This document shows positions 36,363 to 46,978 of a DNA stretch of 64,000 bases, piece by piece. The stretch spans positions 1,054,001 to 1,118,000 of the forward strand of contig JAUTDP010000015.1 of the NCBI GenBank assembly GCA_033439795.1. The letters run 5' to 3'. The position numbers and the translations under genes were made by a program. The stretch is from Sordaria brevicollis. Taxonomy: Eukaryota > Ascomycota > Sordariomycetes > Sordariales > Sordariaceae. Positions within the stretch are counted from its first letter, which is position 1. Every line of letters begins with the position of its first letter. The notes under the pieces are model-generated. The model saw nothing but the letters and a program-made list of their open reading frames with translations. It was not told where the DNA came from and ran no database searches.

Positions 36363-37253
36363 ATGCCTGACGACGCAGTGTCCGAGTTTCCCTCAGGGGA
36401 CCGGCCACCACGACCAGCTCTACGAATCCAAATCCCACCGCATACCTTCCGCCGGTCTTCGTCCATATGGTTATCCTCTGATCACGCCTCCGATTCCTCC
36501 CGGTCTTCCGGCACCTGCTCTCCCCTTGAACCCCGTCCTGAATCCGACTTGCAACCTCCTGCAAACCCACCCCTTCGCTCTCCTCTAAGTCCCCGGGCGG
36601 TTCGATTTGCACGTAGGGACACTGCGGAAGAAACTCGTCAATTTTTGCAGGCACCTCCAGGATTTCCACATAATGCCTTTGTCGGTCGATTGCTACCGGA
36701 ACGACCTGACCCCACCAACATGCACATATCTGTCTTTGCAGCTCGTCGAAAGGACGCCCACGAACTTTTGAGAGTCCAAATGCACTCTCGCTTAAACTTC
36801 AGGACACACGTGGACTTTGAAACATGGTCCAGGTGGACCTCCAGACGTGGGACAGTGACGGAGCACATGTTTTTGCATCAAGTCCTTGAAGAAGATGAAA
36901 AAGTATGGGTTGCCGCCGCCAAGCTCGCAACTGGAGAACACTGGATGGTTGGTTTTGCAGCCTGCAGTCCAACGGATTTGTGGGCCGTGTGGGACACGAG
37001 AGAGGAATGTGAGGAGGTTGTTCACGTTCAGATTCACGTTGATGTTTCTTTCCGTCGAATGGGCGTGGGAAGCCGCCTGTTGAAGCAGGTTGAAGATGTC
37101 ATGTGGAGAAGAGGCTTCGGGTATTTGGTCACATCGGCTTTTAATGATCAACCCTGGAAGGAATCGGAGCAAGCCTTCTTGAAAAAGAACGGCTTTCAAC
37201 GACTGAACACGCACGGGTGGCATTTTGGAGAACCTCCGTTACCGTACATTTAG
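36363..37253 (+). CDS. GNAT-family N-acetyltransferase, 296 aa (same-frame open extension follows the stop)
   Basis: The first ATG of the frame is 36363. The N-terminal about 110 residues are Pro/Ser/Arg-rich and likely disordered. The acetyltransferase fold follows. HISVFAARRKDAHELL starts the domain, WVAAAKLATGEHWMVGFAA forms the central strands, and VHVQIHVDVSFRRMGVGSRLLKQVEDVMWRRG (read in parts, about residues 219-250) is motif A with the acetyl-CoA pyrophosphate loop RxMGVG. A final KKNGFQRL motif B completes the domain. The domain resembles small-molecule or peptide GNATs; the substrate is unknown. The stop TAG (37251-37253) is followed in the same frame by 83 more codons before TGA at 37503-37505, with protein-like composition. 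That extension is treated as a finding. An upstream 5' exon cannot be excluded. Confidence 0.8.
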   Translation: MPDDAVSEFPSGDRPPRPALRIQIPPHTFRRSSSIWLSSDHASDSSRSSGTCSPLEPRPESDLQPPANPPLRSPLSPRAVRFARRDTAEETRQFLQAPPGFPHNAFVGRLLPERPDPTNMHISVFAARRKDAHELLRVQMHSRLNFRTHVDFETWSRWTSRRGTVTEHMFLHQVLEEDEKVWVAAAKLATGEHWMVGFAACSPTDLWAVWDTREECEEVVHVQIHVDVSFRRMGVGSRLLKQVEDVMWRRGFGYLVTSAFNDQPWKESEQAFLKKNGFQRLNTHGWHFGEPPLPYI

Positions 37254-37505
37254 AAAATGCTCGAAGTTGAGAACAAGAGAAACAGTGAGATACACCCGGG
37301 CTTGCAAAGATCTCTGTGGATCAAATCTCTGCCGCCTCAGCCCGGCGCGAAACGCTACGGTGACGAACCTCCCTCATCCGGCGAGGCCACGCCTAAGGGT
37401 TTCGATTGGCCTCCACTCCGGAAACGCGTTGATGCGAACGATTTGCACGAATTTGATCCGCTGATAGACGACTTTGACTGGAGCAGGGACAGCGGAGAGT
37501 GGTGA
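37254..37505 (+). other. Same-frame open extension downstream of the GNAT TAG stop
   Basis: Directly after the TAG the frame stays open for 83 codons and ends with TGA. It starts KMLEVENK and finishes DDFDWSRDSGEW. The composition is hydrophilic, Pro-containing and acidic toward the end, unlike random out-of-frame translation. It could be a stop-codon read-through extension, a nonsense mutation in this strain, or an independent 82-aa frame from ATG 37257. No splice pair that would remove the TAG is convincing, because the available AGs are too close to plausible donors. Confidence 0.4.
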
Positions 37506-37860
37506 CGAAGAGCACAAGGAACTTTTGTCATGTTTTGCATTGTTATCATTAGCGTTATGATTTTTTGTATCGAGTTCCAACAGCGTACTACTAGGGGTAT
37601 AACAGCCTGACAAAATATAACCAAAAAAAAAAGAAAACAATGCAGCAGCCATCTAACACCACAACCAACTACTCGCGGCCGGCTGTGGCTGGAGAGAATG
37701 TGACGCGAAACATTCTCAGCCTAGTACCGTTCCTCCCAGGACTTTGACGTCAGTTCCTTCTTTTTCCCTTCATCCCTCTTCCATTACATTTTTACTTCCT
37801 TTTTTGTTAACCGGCAACCAGTAACTCCCTACAAAATCCGACCAGCAGCCTAATACACGT
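37506..37860. other. Convergent intergenic region between GNAT and PHO-4
   Basis: 355 bp with a poly-A tract near 37623-37640, probably 3' UTR sequence for both neighbours. No gene is seen. Confidence 0.55.
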
Positions 37861-39804
37861 TTAACCGCTGTAGCCCCAGCGAGGAGCGTTGATGATGATG
37901 CCCATCAAGCAGCCCGAGATGATACCGGTCGCGGGCAGGGTGATGAACCAGCCCAGGTAGATCATGCACACAAGGCGCCAGTTGATGGTCCTCCACGTGC
38001 CGGAGCAAAGACCGACACCGACGGTGGCGCCAGTGATGCACTGCGTGGTCGAGACAGGGAGCTCTGTAAGTTATATTATTAGCATCTGTACCGTCAAATC
38101 CTTTGTCAGAGAGAAGGGAATTACTTACTCAAGCGCGTAGCCAAAATAACCGTCACCGCACTGCCCAACTCCATGGAGAAACCTCTGCTAGGAGACTGGA
38201 GCGTAATGCGGTTACCCAAGTTCCTCATAATGTTGTAACCATACGTCCACAGACCGATGACCAAGCACGAGGCACCGAAGATCAAAATCCAGACAGGGAC
38301 CTCAGCCTTGCCCGTGGCCGGCAGCGCGCCGTCCTTCCAGATCTGGAACACGGTAGCATAGGGACCGATGGCGTTGGCAATGTCGTTGGCACCGTGCGTG
38401 AAAGAGGCGGCGGCGGCAGTCATGATCTGAAGGAAGGAATACATGTACTCGGTCTTGTTGTCGTAGTGGGCCGCGTGCGCGTGCAACTCCTCGACGTCAG
38501 ACGACATGACGGACTTGCCGCCCTGCTGCGAGGAGATGACGTCCTGGTCGACGCCGCGGAAGAGACACCACTTGAAGCGCCAGAAAAGAACGGGGCCCGA
38601 GTGCCAAGGGCCGTCGGGGCGGGGGCCGACGAGGGTCTTGATCTTGGGAGCGACGGGCACGTCGGCGTCGGCGGCGGCGGCGTCCTGCGACGAGGAGGAG
38701 TCCTTGGCCAGGGTGGTACCCTCGGGCTGAACCTTTTCGCCGTCGGTGGCAGTAGAAGAAGGAACGGCAGCGCCAGCGGCCATCTCCGAGTCACCGTTTT
38801 GAGCGGCGCGGCGGGCGGCGAGCTGCTCCTTGGTCAAGCGGCCGGCGTAGAAATCCTGGACGACACCGGTGCCGTCGGCGGGGGGAGGGGGGACCTCGCC
38901 GCGGCGGAGAAGGAGCGGGCCGAGAGGGATGTGCCAGAAGCGGAGCTGCCAGTCCTCAAGAATGACGACGCGGTAGAGCCAGGGCATGAGGAAGATGATG
39001 ACCATGAGACCCCAGGCGGCGCCGACGCCGACGATGGTGCCGGCAATCTCGGGGCTGCTGAGGTGAACCTCGTAGCTGCCGCCCTTCCAGAGCAAAAGCA
39101 TGCAGAGCAAGGAAGCCGTGATGCCGAAATATACGGGCACCATGACGAAGGCCTTGTAGACGGGGTTGGACCGCAAGAGCACGCCGTATTTGGTGACGAG
39201 GAAGATGATGGACGCGAAGGCGCCGGCGAGACCGGGGGCGATGATCCACGCGAGGAAGACGGAGACGACGCCGTCGTTGATGCCCTTGCCGACCCACGAA
39301 ACGCCGTCCGCGCCGACGGTGGCGATGCCCATGCCGATGACGCCGCCCATGATGGAGTGGGTGGTGGAGACGGGAAGACCGAAGCGGGTGGCCATGGTGA
39401 GCCAGAGAGAAGAGGCGACGACGGCGCACACCATGCCCAGCATCAGCAGGGCCGGGTCGTCGGCGAAGAGGGTGGTGTCGACGACCTTGGTGCGGATGGT
39501 GTCGGCCACGCGGGCACCCACGCCGACGGAACCGGCGAACTCCATGGCGGAACCGAGAATCATGGCCTGGACGTAGGTGACGGAGCGGGCGGCGACCGAG
39601 GTGGCCCAGGAGTTGGCGACATCGTTGGCACCTGTTTCAGAAAGAAAGGGTGGTGTTAGTGACCTTGCTGTCGGTGTTGCCAAGACTTGGCAAAGACTAT
39701 GAGGCTCGTTTGTGCGAGTTGAGAGACGTACCAATGTTCCAAGCATCAAGGGCAGCAAAGATTGTGCCGATGGCAAGGAGGTAATCGAACTGATGAAGAA
39801 CCAT
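37861..39804 (-). CDS. pho-4: Phosphate-repressible Na+/phosphate symporter PHO-4, 592 aa
   Basis: Exons are 39804-39732, 39631-38129 and 38063-37861. Intron 1 (100 nt) has GTACGT and TTTCAG. Intron 2 (65 nt) has GTAAGT and TTACAG. The PHO4/PiT family signature GANDVANSW occurs at about residue 25, split by intron 1. It recurs as HGANDIANAIGP near residue 436. The conserved LPVSTTHSIMGG and KLPVSTTQCITGA loops precede paired membrane helices. About ten to twelve TM helices flank a large hydrophilic loop rich in Ala, Ser and Asp. The length is close to that known for Neurospora PHO-4. The protein imports inorganic phosphate with Na+ at the plasma membrane during phosphate starvation. In Neurospora this gene class is controlled by the bHLH factor NUC-1; a CACGTG lies 373 bp upstream. 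Confidence 0.95.
39677..39693. repeat. 17-bp perfect inverted repeat in pho-4 intron 1
   Basis: TTGCCAAG-A-CTTGGCAA is a perfect 8-bp inverted repeat with a 1-bp centre. It lies inside the first intron of the phosphate transporter gene. It could be a protein-binding palindrome or chance. Confidence 0.7.
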
Positions 39805-42800
39805 CTTGAACGATTATTTACTTCAAATGATGATGAAGAAAAAAAGAAGGATGCGGCAGTAGGTCGCGTGAGGTGAGAGCACGCGAGCTGTCTCTTGGAA
39901 AAGAGAAAGCTCTTTGTGCTTTGTGCTTGCGCGGGTTGGTTGGGTTGGCTTGGCTTGAGCTTGCTGCTGAAGAGAAGAAAGACGAGAACGACTCAGAAAG
40001 ATATCATGGTCCTATATAGGGATATTAAACATGTATACAAGACGTGGGCGGCGCGGGATGGATTGGTCGTATGCATGCTGCAGAGAAGGGTTGCAATAGG
40101 GTACGTTCCCGTTGTTCGAAAACTTCTCGGAAATGCATGTGTGTGGGAGTTGATCTTCTCGTCCATGGGTCGGGCACACGTGTGTGGAATCTCAGGATGT
40201 GAATGTTTCTTGGTGTTGGCGAGCCAAGGGCCTAAGTGCTGCATATTCGGTCGCCCCACACACGGTGGCAGTGTGGCAGTAAGAAGGTGTGGGATGGTGA
40301 GGTGGTGGTGCGTGTTGTTGGCGTGCTGTTCGCTCGTTCTGGGCATTCCCACCGGGGTGGAGGGATCTTCCTCTGTTTCGGTTCTGGGCGTGCTCGGCGC
40401 GTGGCGAGTGGATATCATGCCAGTGATCTTTGTCGAACTGGAAGCGTAGCGACGAGACCATGAACTCTTGGGGAAGTGGAGTCCGGGGGGAGGAAAGGAA
40501 CAGGAAGAGGTGGGTTCTGGTCAGGTACCAGTTCGCCCAACGAACAGTTCGAGCGACTTCCTCCCGAAGAAGAAAAAACTGGAACCACCAACACCACCGT
40601 CAAGAGGCGTGGGACGGCGAACGTGCTTCGCTTCTGCGATGAACATGGCTGCATCGAAACCCTTGGATATCACCGAGGGCTGAAGGCCACGGGACGATGA
40701 TGCGGCATGTGAGGTAGTATAGCTCCTAGCTGATGGGGAGAGCTGGTCTGAGACCATTGGTCTATGGCTTGATCCTGATGAGATATTGAGCCAGGGCACC
40801 TGGAACACCTTCCCATTTGACAATCCGCAGAGATGAAAAAAAGGTCTGAAGAAATAAGGTTGGCGATGACATTGCTTGTCTCGTCTTGGACACCTGAAGG
40901 CCTTCCTGGCAGGTGTATTATCCAAAGTCTAGAATCCCGTCACTTCACCTACAGAGATGTTGACGGTGAGTATCTGGTCTCGAAAGAAAGCCTCAAACTT
41001 GGAGGTTAAGGTGTCGACCACTCGGCCAGGTATCTTGCGCCCCGGTGTGGACTTTTCGTCGAATGTCTTCCACTTGGAGAGGTGTTGATGAACGATGTCG
41101 ATACTTGGGACGTAATGATAATCGTCCCATCACCATCCAACAAATCCACCAACATCAAACGTGATATCGTCAAGAACCTGATGGTGATGACGACGAATCA
41201 CCTCTTCCAATACCGAACACGTCCATCTCGGACTTCCAGAGTGGGCGGTCTATCACCTGGAGGAACTACCCAGAGGAGAAAAGAGCCGAACGGAAACGTC
41301 AAGCGTATCGAGAAAAGGGCTTGGCCGAAGGAAGCCAAGAAAAGCCAAGGGAGAAGGCCGAATGCTTATATTTTGTAAATGGATGGGGGGCAGCGTTGCA
41401 TCATGATCCAATCAAGCATCATTGTGGTCGAGAGTGGGAGAAATCATCGTTCACCGTTGACGCACGTGGGACAATGACACGAACTGAGTGTCGTCGTCGT
41501 TCGGGCGAGAGAAGATGCCAAGATGAGAGAAGCGCCAAGCCATGCATTGTTCAGTGGTGGGCGAGGTCGGTTTTGGAGGCGATTGGGAAAGCTGGGGGTG
41601 CTGGGATGGTCAAGACAGTCCGCTGAAACGCCACGATCTTAGCGCCTCTTTGGCGAATAGGAAGCCCGGAAGAGTCAACGTGGGTGGAGGTCTGAGCGTG
41701 ACTGGCATGGCACTCCCTCGAGTTCGTCAACGACATGTCTTCCAGCCCTAAATCCAAGAGAATCGCTTTCTCTTCTTTTTGGACTGGTTCAAGTTCTTGG
41801 ACTGCCGCTTGTCTGTGTCTGCTTGGCTTCACGTTCTGTGACCGTACGGCGTACGCTTTTCGTCTTCCAACCTCCCAGCCTTGCTCACCTCTGGTCGATG
41901 CATGTGGTGATACCGCGACGACATTGGCTGGACGAGGTAAAGGTTTGTGTTGTGTGGCATCTGGTGTCTGTATCAATGGTCAATTTTTGGACTGATGTTG
42001 CTTGAGGAGATGTGAGACCAGCTAACAAACGATGAGTGTCCAGAGTCCGCTTTGGACCTGGTGGTACCTCCGGCGTTTCCAGACGGCGGTGGTGAGAGCC
42101 TGTTAAGTTGCTATTAGCACGCCATTGATTTATCCGCGAACATTGTTAGGGCGGCATCTCATTCCCCAATACCTCTTCCGCTTCCTGTCGACATCCATCG
42201 CTGCACTACACGCCACGAAGACGGGCAGCGCAACCTTGAGGCCAGTATCACCCAAGCCTTGCCAACCCAAATTGCCAAAATTTACACATGCACCAGCGCG
42301 CAATTTGAGTTCTCGGTACACGCCCACAGCAGTTCTGTACCTGCCGATCCATGCAAGTCATACCTCCCCTTGCGGGAACCTCGGAATATCAGGAGTTTTT
42401 ACGTCGTTATACTTGAAGACGGGATGGAAAGAACAATGGAAGATGGGACGGCAGAAGCAGGCAGTGAGACGGAGTCAAAGAAACCTTTTGGTTCCATGTC
42501 CTCAGACACTTTTGTCTCTTTAGCACACCTGCCCCGGTGTTCTTCATACCTATACGTTGTCTTCTGCTATCCAACTTCTTCTTCATTAGCAACTTCCGAT
42601 CTTTTCCTCAACCTTTTTTCATGCTTTTTTTCCGGTGCGAGCAAGGCACCGATGAGATCTCTTGTCTACAACCAGGCTGCAGAAGCCCATGCAGCTCAGT
42701 CTCAAGCGGACCACCCGGTCTCTGCTTGAGATGAAAATTCATCATACCTCCCAACTTTGCCCTTGCTTGCCATGCCCCATCACGACCTCGAAGTCAACAG

Positions 42801-43888
42801 GGCCGTTGCTGTTGTGTTGAGAGAAACCGAGGCCAGTTGGCTCTGTTGCTTACCATCAGTCTCCGATAGGACCCACCTGAGTACCGGACCAGGCCGGGGC
42901 TCGAGTGAGTCCTCGGACTAAAACTACCAGAGGTCATCCAACAACCCCGGAAGCAAAGCAGCTTCGTGGTCCTTTAACGAAGCTACCAGCTACGACTGTT
43001 CATTGACTGACGAGTACAGTTCTTTTAACTACCAGCGCATTCCATCCGACCTTCCGACGTTCCTGGCATTATCGTTCAGCATGCCACCAACTACCAGAAT
43101 GGAGACAAACTGTTAGACGACAAGTGAAGAAAGCAACATGTTTATCGTCTCCTACTTATTCGATACCAAATCACCACAAGCTGAGACCCGTTCTTCTCCC
43201 TCCACATGTGCTCACCATTCATCAGCTCGACCGCGGTGCTGGACATTTGGAAGCGGACCCTTCCTTGTCGATCACGGCCGCATTTGGGTTGGTCTGGCTC
43301 GCCTTAGGTTACATTTTCCCCCATGTCCCGGACCTTCTGCCGACATCTCCTCCTTCTTCAACGTTCATCATCCTCCAATTCGAGTTCGTTCAAAGCCTCG
43401 AACAAGAGCTAAGAAATTACCGATACTACACTGCGAACCGATAGGCAAAGGGAGAATGACAGAAAACAAGTTTACCAGGTAAACTAACGGCCGCCGATGT
43501 TGTCTTGCAGCTCCTATTTCAAGATTTGACGAACCGGGACATTAATCCTCTCCTCGGTACCAGCTCCGATCGCCGGTCTTCACCCTTGATTTGGGTTACA
43601 CTGCCCCGGATCTTGGGGCAGATTTCCGCAAAATTGAGGATAACCTCATTTACCTGTCATATCATCATGAACGAAATGGGATTTGATCAGCTTCCACTGG
43701 CCTGCATTGGGAAATCCCTTCATCGGCGTCCTCAAAGTGGGGAGATATGACGGTGCACGATAGCTTGAGGGTCGACGAAAAGGGGACATACAAATGCAGA
43801 CTCGTGCCACTATGGAGCAAGCGTTTCTTTCCAGCTAAACTTCTCAGGCACGTCTGGAGAGAGCCGAGTCGTTCATCCGGTCACCGCA
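39805..43888. other. Long divergent intergenic region between pho-4 and the FAD oxidase
   Basis: About 4.1 kb with no supported gene. Frames of 100-150 codons occur on both strands but lack domains, signal features or splice logic. The left end should be the pho-4 promoter (CACGTG at 40177). The right end should be the oxidase promoter and leader. Confidence 0.5.
40177..40182. promoter_or_regulatory. CACGTG E-box, candidate NUC-1 site of pho-4
   Basis: A perfect CACGTG sits in GCACACGTGTGTGG, 373 bp upstream of the pho-4 ATG. In Neurospora the bHLH activator NUC-1 is known to recognise CACGTG-type sites upstream of phosphate-starvation genes including pho-4. It is the only perfect copy I found in the proximal 650 bp. 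Confidence 0.5.
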
Positions 43889-45412
43889 ATGATCTTTTCT
43901 CCTCGGACCGGCGTTGTGGCCGCCGTCCTGCTCTCCCTTTCATCTCTCGCCTCTTCCGCTCCCGCCACGATCTCCGCTTCATCTGACACATGTACGACTA
44001 TCGCTGCAACCACCACCATAGAGGTCGCCAAACGTTTCGAGCTTCCCTACACGCTCGAGCAATCGCACTACTGGTCGAGCTCCACCGTCGCCATCAAGCC
44101 TGCCTGCATCATCTTTCCCAAGTCCGCCGCCGAAGTCTCCGCCATCATCAAGGTGCTAGGCCAGAACAATGAGACTTTTGCCATCAAGTCCGGCGGCCAC
44201 TCGCCCAACAACTTCTTCGCCAGCGTCTCTGGCGGTCCGTTGATCTCCACTTCCAAGATGAACCAAGTCCTCCTCGACCCGACAACCGGCATCGTTAACA
44301 TCGGCCCCGGAAACCGGCTAGACGAGGTAGCCAAGAAGCTCGACGGCACCGGTTGGACGTTCTCCGGAGGACGAGTCGGCAACGTTGGCGTAGGCGGCCT
44401 TGTTCTCAACGGCGGACTCTCCTACCTCTCCGCCCAATACGGATGGGCGGCCTCGTCAGTGCTAGAGTACGAGATCGTCCTCGCCGACGGAACCATCACC
44501 ACGGCCAGCGCGAGCAAAAATCCGGATCTGTTCAAGGCGCTCAAGGGAGGAGGCAACAACTTTGGCGTGGTGACGGCGTACATCACGCAGGCGTACAAGC
44601 AGGGCGACGTCTGGGGCGGTAACGCGGTGTTCCTACGCTCCAAGAAGAATGACGCCAAGATGCTGAAGGCGGTGCGCGACTTTACCGAGTACTGCGAGGA
44701 TGACAAGGCCGCGGTGATTGTCACGGCTGAACGCGCGGTAATCGGCGCCGTGGATTCCTGGATATTGTTTCTGTTTTACGATGGACCCGATCCCAAGGAT
44801 GCTTTCAAGAACTTTACTGATATTGGCGCGGTGCTCAACACGGCGCGCAAGCGCAGCTTTGCGGACATGATGGCTTGGAGCAACTGGGTGGTTCTACCGG
44901 GCGTGAACGTCCTTGGCGGCACGGAGACGATCCCGCTGCCGAGTGCTGACAACGCCGAGACGGTGTTGGGCGATATCCATCAGCACTGGCGGGATATCAC
45001 GACGGCCAACTTGGGCGTGGGCGGATTCGTGGCGTCGATTGCGTATCAGCCCGTCCCAAAGCGGATCGTGCAGAGGGCGAGTGAGAGAAGCCCAGATCTG
45101 ATCGATATGGATGATTCGGTTGATCGGCTGATCATGGAGGTGAACTACATGTTCCTGCTGCCGTCGGATTACGAGAAGATGCAGGGAGTCATGAAGGAGA
45201 CGTATTCGGGAATCAGAGAGAAGGTTGTTGGATGGCAAGAGGATGGGACGCTGCCGGATGCGTATGTGCCTATCTTGATGAGCTATGGAAACTCGCAGCA
45301 GGATTACTTTGCGAGGTTGAAGCCTGAGAGCAGGGCGTTGGCCAAGTCGGTGGCGCAAAGAGTCGACCCGCAGGGACTATTCCGGGATAGGACCGGAGGG
45401 TGGAAGCCGTGA
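43889..45412 (+). CDS. Secreted FAD-linked (BBE-like/PCMH-type) oxidase, 507 aa
   Basis: A single exon from ATG 43889. A signal peptide (VVAAVLLSLSSLASSAPA) is followed by a PCMH-type FAD-binding domain: KPACIIFPKSAAEVSAII, then FAIKSGGHSPNNFF (about residues 96-109). The His in this motif is the usual site of covalent 8-alpha-histidyl FAD. VGNVGVGGLVLNGGLSYLSAQYGW and KGGGNNFGVVT follow, as in 6-hydroxynicotine-oxidase-like enzymes. The C-terminus (FARLKPESRALAKSVAQRVDPQGLFR) is the family's terminal helix and F-R/Q block. Such enzymes oxidise alcohols, sugars or secondary-metabolite intermediates and release H2O2. The substrate here is unknown. The gene is convergent with the next one, with only 85 bp between stops. 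Confidence 0.9.
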   Translation: MIFSPRTGVVAAVLLSLSSLASSAPATISASSDTCTTIAATTTIEVAKRFELPYTLEQSHYWSSSTVAIKPACIIFPKSAAEVSAIIKVLGQNNETFAIKSGGHSPNNFFASVSGGPLISTSKMNQVLLDPTTGIVNIGPGNRLDEVAKKLDGTGWTFSGGRVGNVGVGGLVLNGGLSYLSAQYGWAASSVLEYEIVLADGTITTASASKNPDLFKALKGGGNNFGVVTAYITQAYKQGDVWGGNAVFLRSKKNDAKMLKAVRDFTEYCEDDKAAVIVTAERAVIGAVDSWILFLFYDGPDPKDAFKNFTDIGAVLNTARKRSFADMMAWSNWVVLPGVNVLGGTETIPLPSADNAETVLGDIHQHWRDITTANLGVGGFVASIAYQPVPKRIVQRASERSPDLIDMDDSVDRLIMEVNYMFLLPSDYEKMQGVMKETYSGIREKVVGWQEDGTLPDAYVPILMSYGNSQQDYFARLKPESRALAKSVAQRVDPQGLFRDRTGGWKP

Positions 45413-45497
45413 ATGGGTAGAGAGAGGGGTGTATATGGTAGTTTATTCGCATCCGTCTAGGTGTATCAAGCGTTTTCCTTTGCATGCATCTTGACGA

Positions 45498-46430
45498 TTA
45501 CCTCCAACCCCAGCCCTTTCTTTCATCAACAACCGCAGGCGCAAACTTCGGGCCCTTAAGATGCTTAAGTTTCGGACAGTCCATCGGATCGGCATAAAAC
45601 CTGCCCCCCAACTCCTCAATAAGCTTGGACTGAGTTCCCATGTCGACGTTGTCCTCATTTCTCAGCCTTTCGATGCCGCCCAAAGCTTGCACCTCTTTCG
45701 GAGCCAACTTCAGAACCCAGACACCACCCCCAGTCTTCGGCCACCCAAACAGTGTAATCCCATAGTAAAGGTTGAACTCATGTCGGCTGCACAAAGTCTC
45801 CGACTTTACACTTCCCACCAACATAGGCCCGTACGGCGCCATGTGGAAATACCCATCGTACTCCTGTGCGCCCAACAACCGCATCCGTTCGCACAGCTGG
45901 TCCTCCTCATCGCGATCCTTCACCGAGCGATACACCTCCTTCTTCGCCTCCACATCGGCTAACAAGCCCAAAAATTCCAACTCGGGCTTGCCAGCGCATA
46001 GCGTGTAGATGACAGGTCCGGGGTTTGCTCTGTCGACATTGGGAAAACATTTGATCTTGAAAATCCCACGCATGCAATTTAAGGGGTTGTCGATGCGCTT
46101 ATTCAGGCGCTTCCATTCTCTGTCGGGTAAGGGTCCCGGGCCGCTGGTGCATGATTCCCAGACTATCGGGATGGGACCCCAAGCCGGATCAATTCCGCGA
46201 GAGTGGTAAGATTCCTCGTCGATCGGAGAGATCGTGGGGCAGAGGGTGGGCGGGTGCAACGGGGCGATGAAGATATTGTACAGAGAGAATTCGTTCGTCG
46301 TGACTCCAGGTTGCAGCCAGTTGGTGTCTTTTTTGAGGTCTATGTCGTCGAACCAGTATCTTGCTAAGGAGAAGGAGACGAGGGAGGCGAACAGGAGGAG
46401 GAGGAGGTTGCAACGCATGGTGAGGCGCAT
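45498..46430 (-). CDS. Secreted protein of unknown function, 310 aa
   Basis: An uninterrupted frame starts at ATG 46430; a second in-frame ATG lies four codons later. The N-terminus is a clear signal peptide or anchor (LLLLLFASLVSFSLARYWFDD). The mature part is moderately hydrophilic with several Cys residues (LCPTIS, ESCTSG, NCMRG, IKCFP, TLCAG, QLCERM, TLCSRH, DCPKL) that could form disulfides. No N-glycosylation sequon clusters and no enzyme motif are evident. It is adjacent to the secreted FAD oxidase, but shared function is only a guess. Confidence 0.72.
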   Translation of the reverse strand: MRLTMRCNLLLLLFASLVSFSLARYWFDDIDLKKDTNWLQPGVTTNEFSLYNIFIAPLHPPTLCPTISPIDEESYHSRGIDPAWGPIPIVWESCTSGPGPLPDREWKRLNKRIDNPLNCMRGIFKIKCFPNVDRANPGPVIYTLCAGKPELEFLGLLADVEAKKEVYRSVKDRDEEDQLCERMRLLGAQEYDGYFHMAPYGPMLVGSVKSETLCSRHEFNLYYGITLFGWPKTGGGVWVLKLAPKEVQALGGIERLRNEDNVDMGTQSKLIEELGGRFYADPMDCPKLKHLKGPKFAPAVVDERKGWGWR

Positions 46431-46959
46431 GGTTGGTTCGTGTGTTCCGGCCGGATGGTGGATGAGAAGATGTTGTATGAAGGCGTGAGCATCATTTTGG
46501 TTTCAGAGTAAAAGGAATTTGATCAATTGTCAGGGTTTGTATGTTTCGTGAAAATGTATTTCGACAACCTGACACCTGGGCTTCCAAGCCTTTAGGCAGC
46601 AACCAACGGAAACCATCATGTTGGCGTAAAGTCCATCCTGAAACTCAATAGAGGCTTTTTCAAGAATAAAGGATAGGTATCAAATCTAATCATATTGAAC
46701 GGTTGAAAAAGGAATATTGCTTGGATGATTGTGAGATTCACCATCATCACATGTTGTTTTGTGAAAAAAGTGAAATTCCACAATCTTAAAATACTGATTC
46801 TGGATTTGCTCCGTCAGTACGAAACCAACCCCATATCCTAACGAGGCGACGCCCCGTAATGTACCAAAAAGAATTCTGACAAAGCCCCAAAACAAATAAA
46901 AGGGAAAAAAAGCACTAAAGATTCCGATTTCAATGCTGTTTTAAGAAAAAACAACCTGC
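46431..46959. other. Intergenic region upstream of the secreted protein
   Basis: About 530 bp, relatively A-rich at the right end. It should contain the promoter of the minus-strand secreted-protein gene. No gene is seen. Confidence 0.5.
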
Positions 46960-46974
46960 AAAAAAAGCTAAAAA
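46960..46974 (-). terminator. RNA polymerase III terminator of the tRNA gene
   Basis: On the minus strand, runs of five T (46974-46970) and seven T (46966-46960) lie 4 nt and 12 nt past the tRNA 3' end. That is the expected pol III termination signal with a backup. Confidence 0.85.
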
Positions 46975-46978
46975 GTAT

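Noticed and set aside
35902..36588. 228-codon plus-strand frame and opposing Asp-rich minus frame upstream of the GNAT gene
   Set aside because: Both are driven by the ATC/GTC trinucleotide tract; neither has a plausible domain and they overlap the GNAT start in a different frame.
38103..39659. 518-codon plus-strand open frame antisense to pho-4
   Set aside because: It lies exactly opposite the pho-4 coding exon, is Gly/Asp/Glu/His-rich in the way expected from antisense of a GC-biased gene, and has no domain.
41551..41976. 141-codon minus-strand frame in the pho-4/oxidase intergenic region
   Set aside because: No domain, unremarkable composition, no start or splice context; within chance for 4 kb of non-coding DNA.
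42125..42729. Overlapping plus-strand frames of 132-156 codons
   Set aside because: They overlap each other in different frames and none shows domain or signal features.
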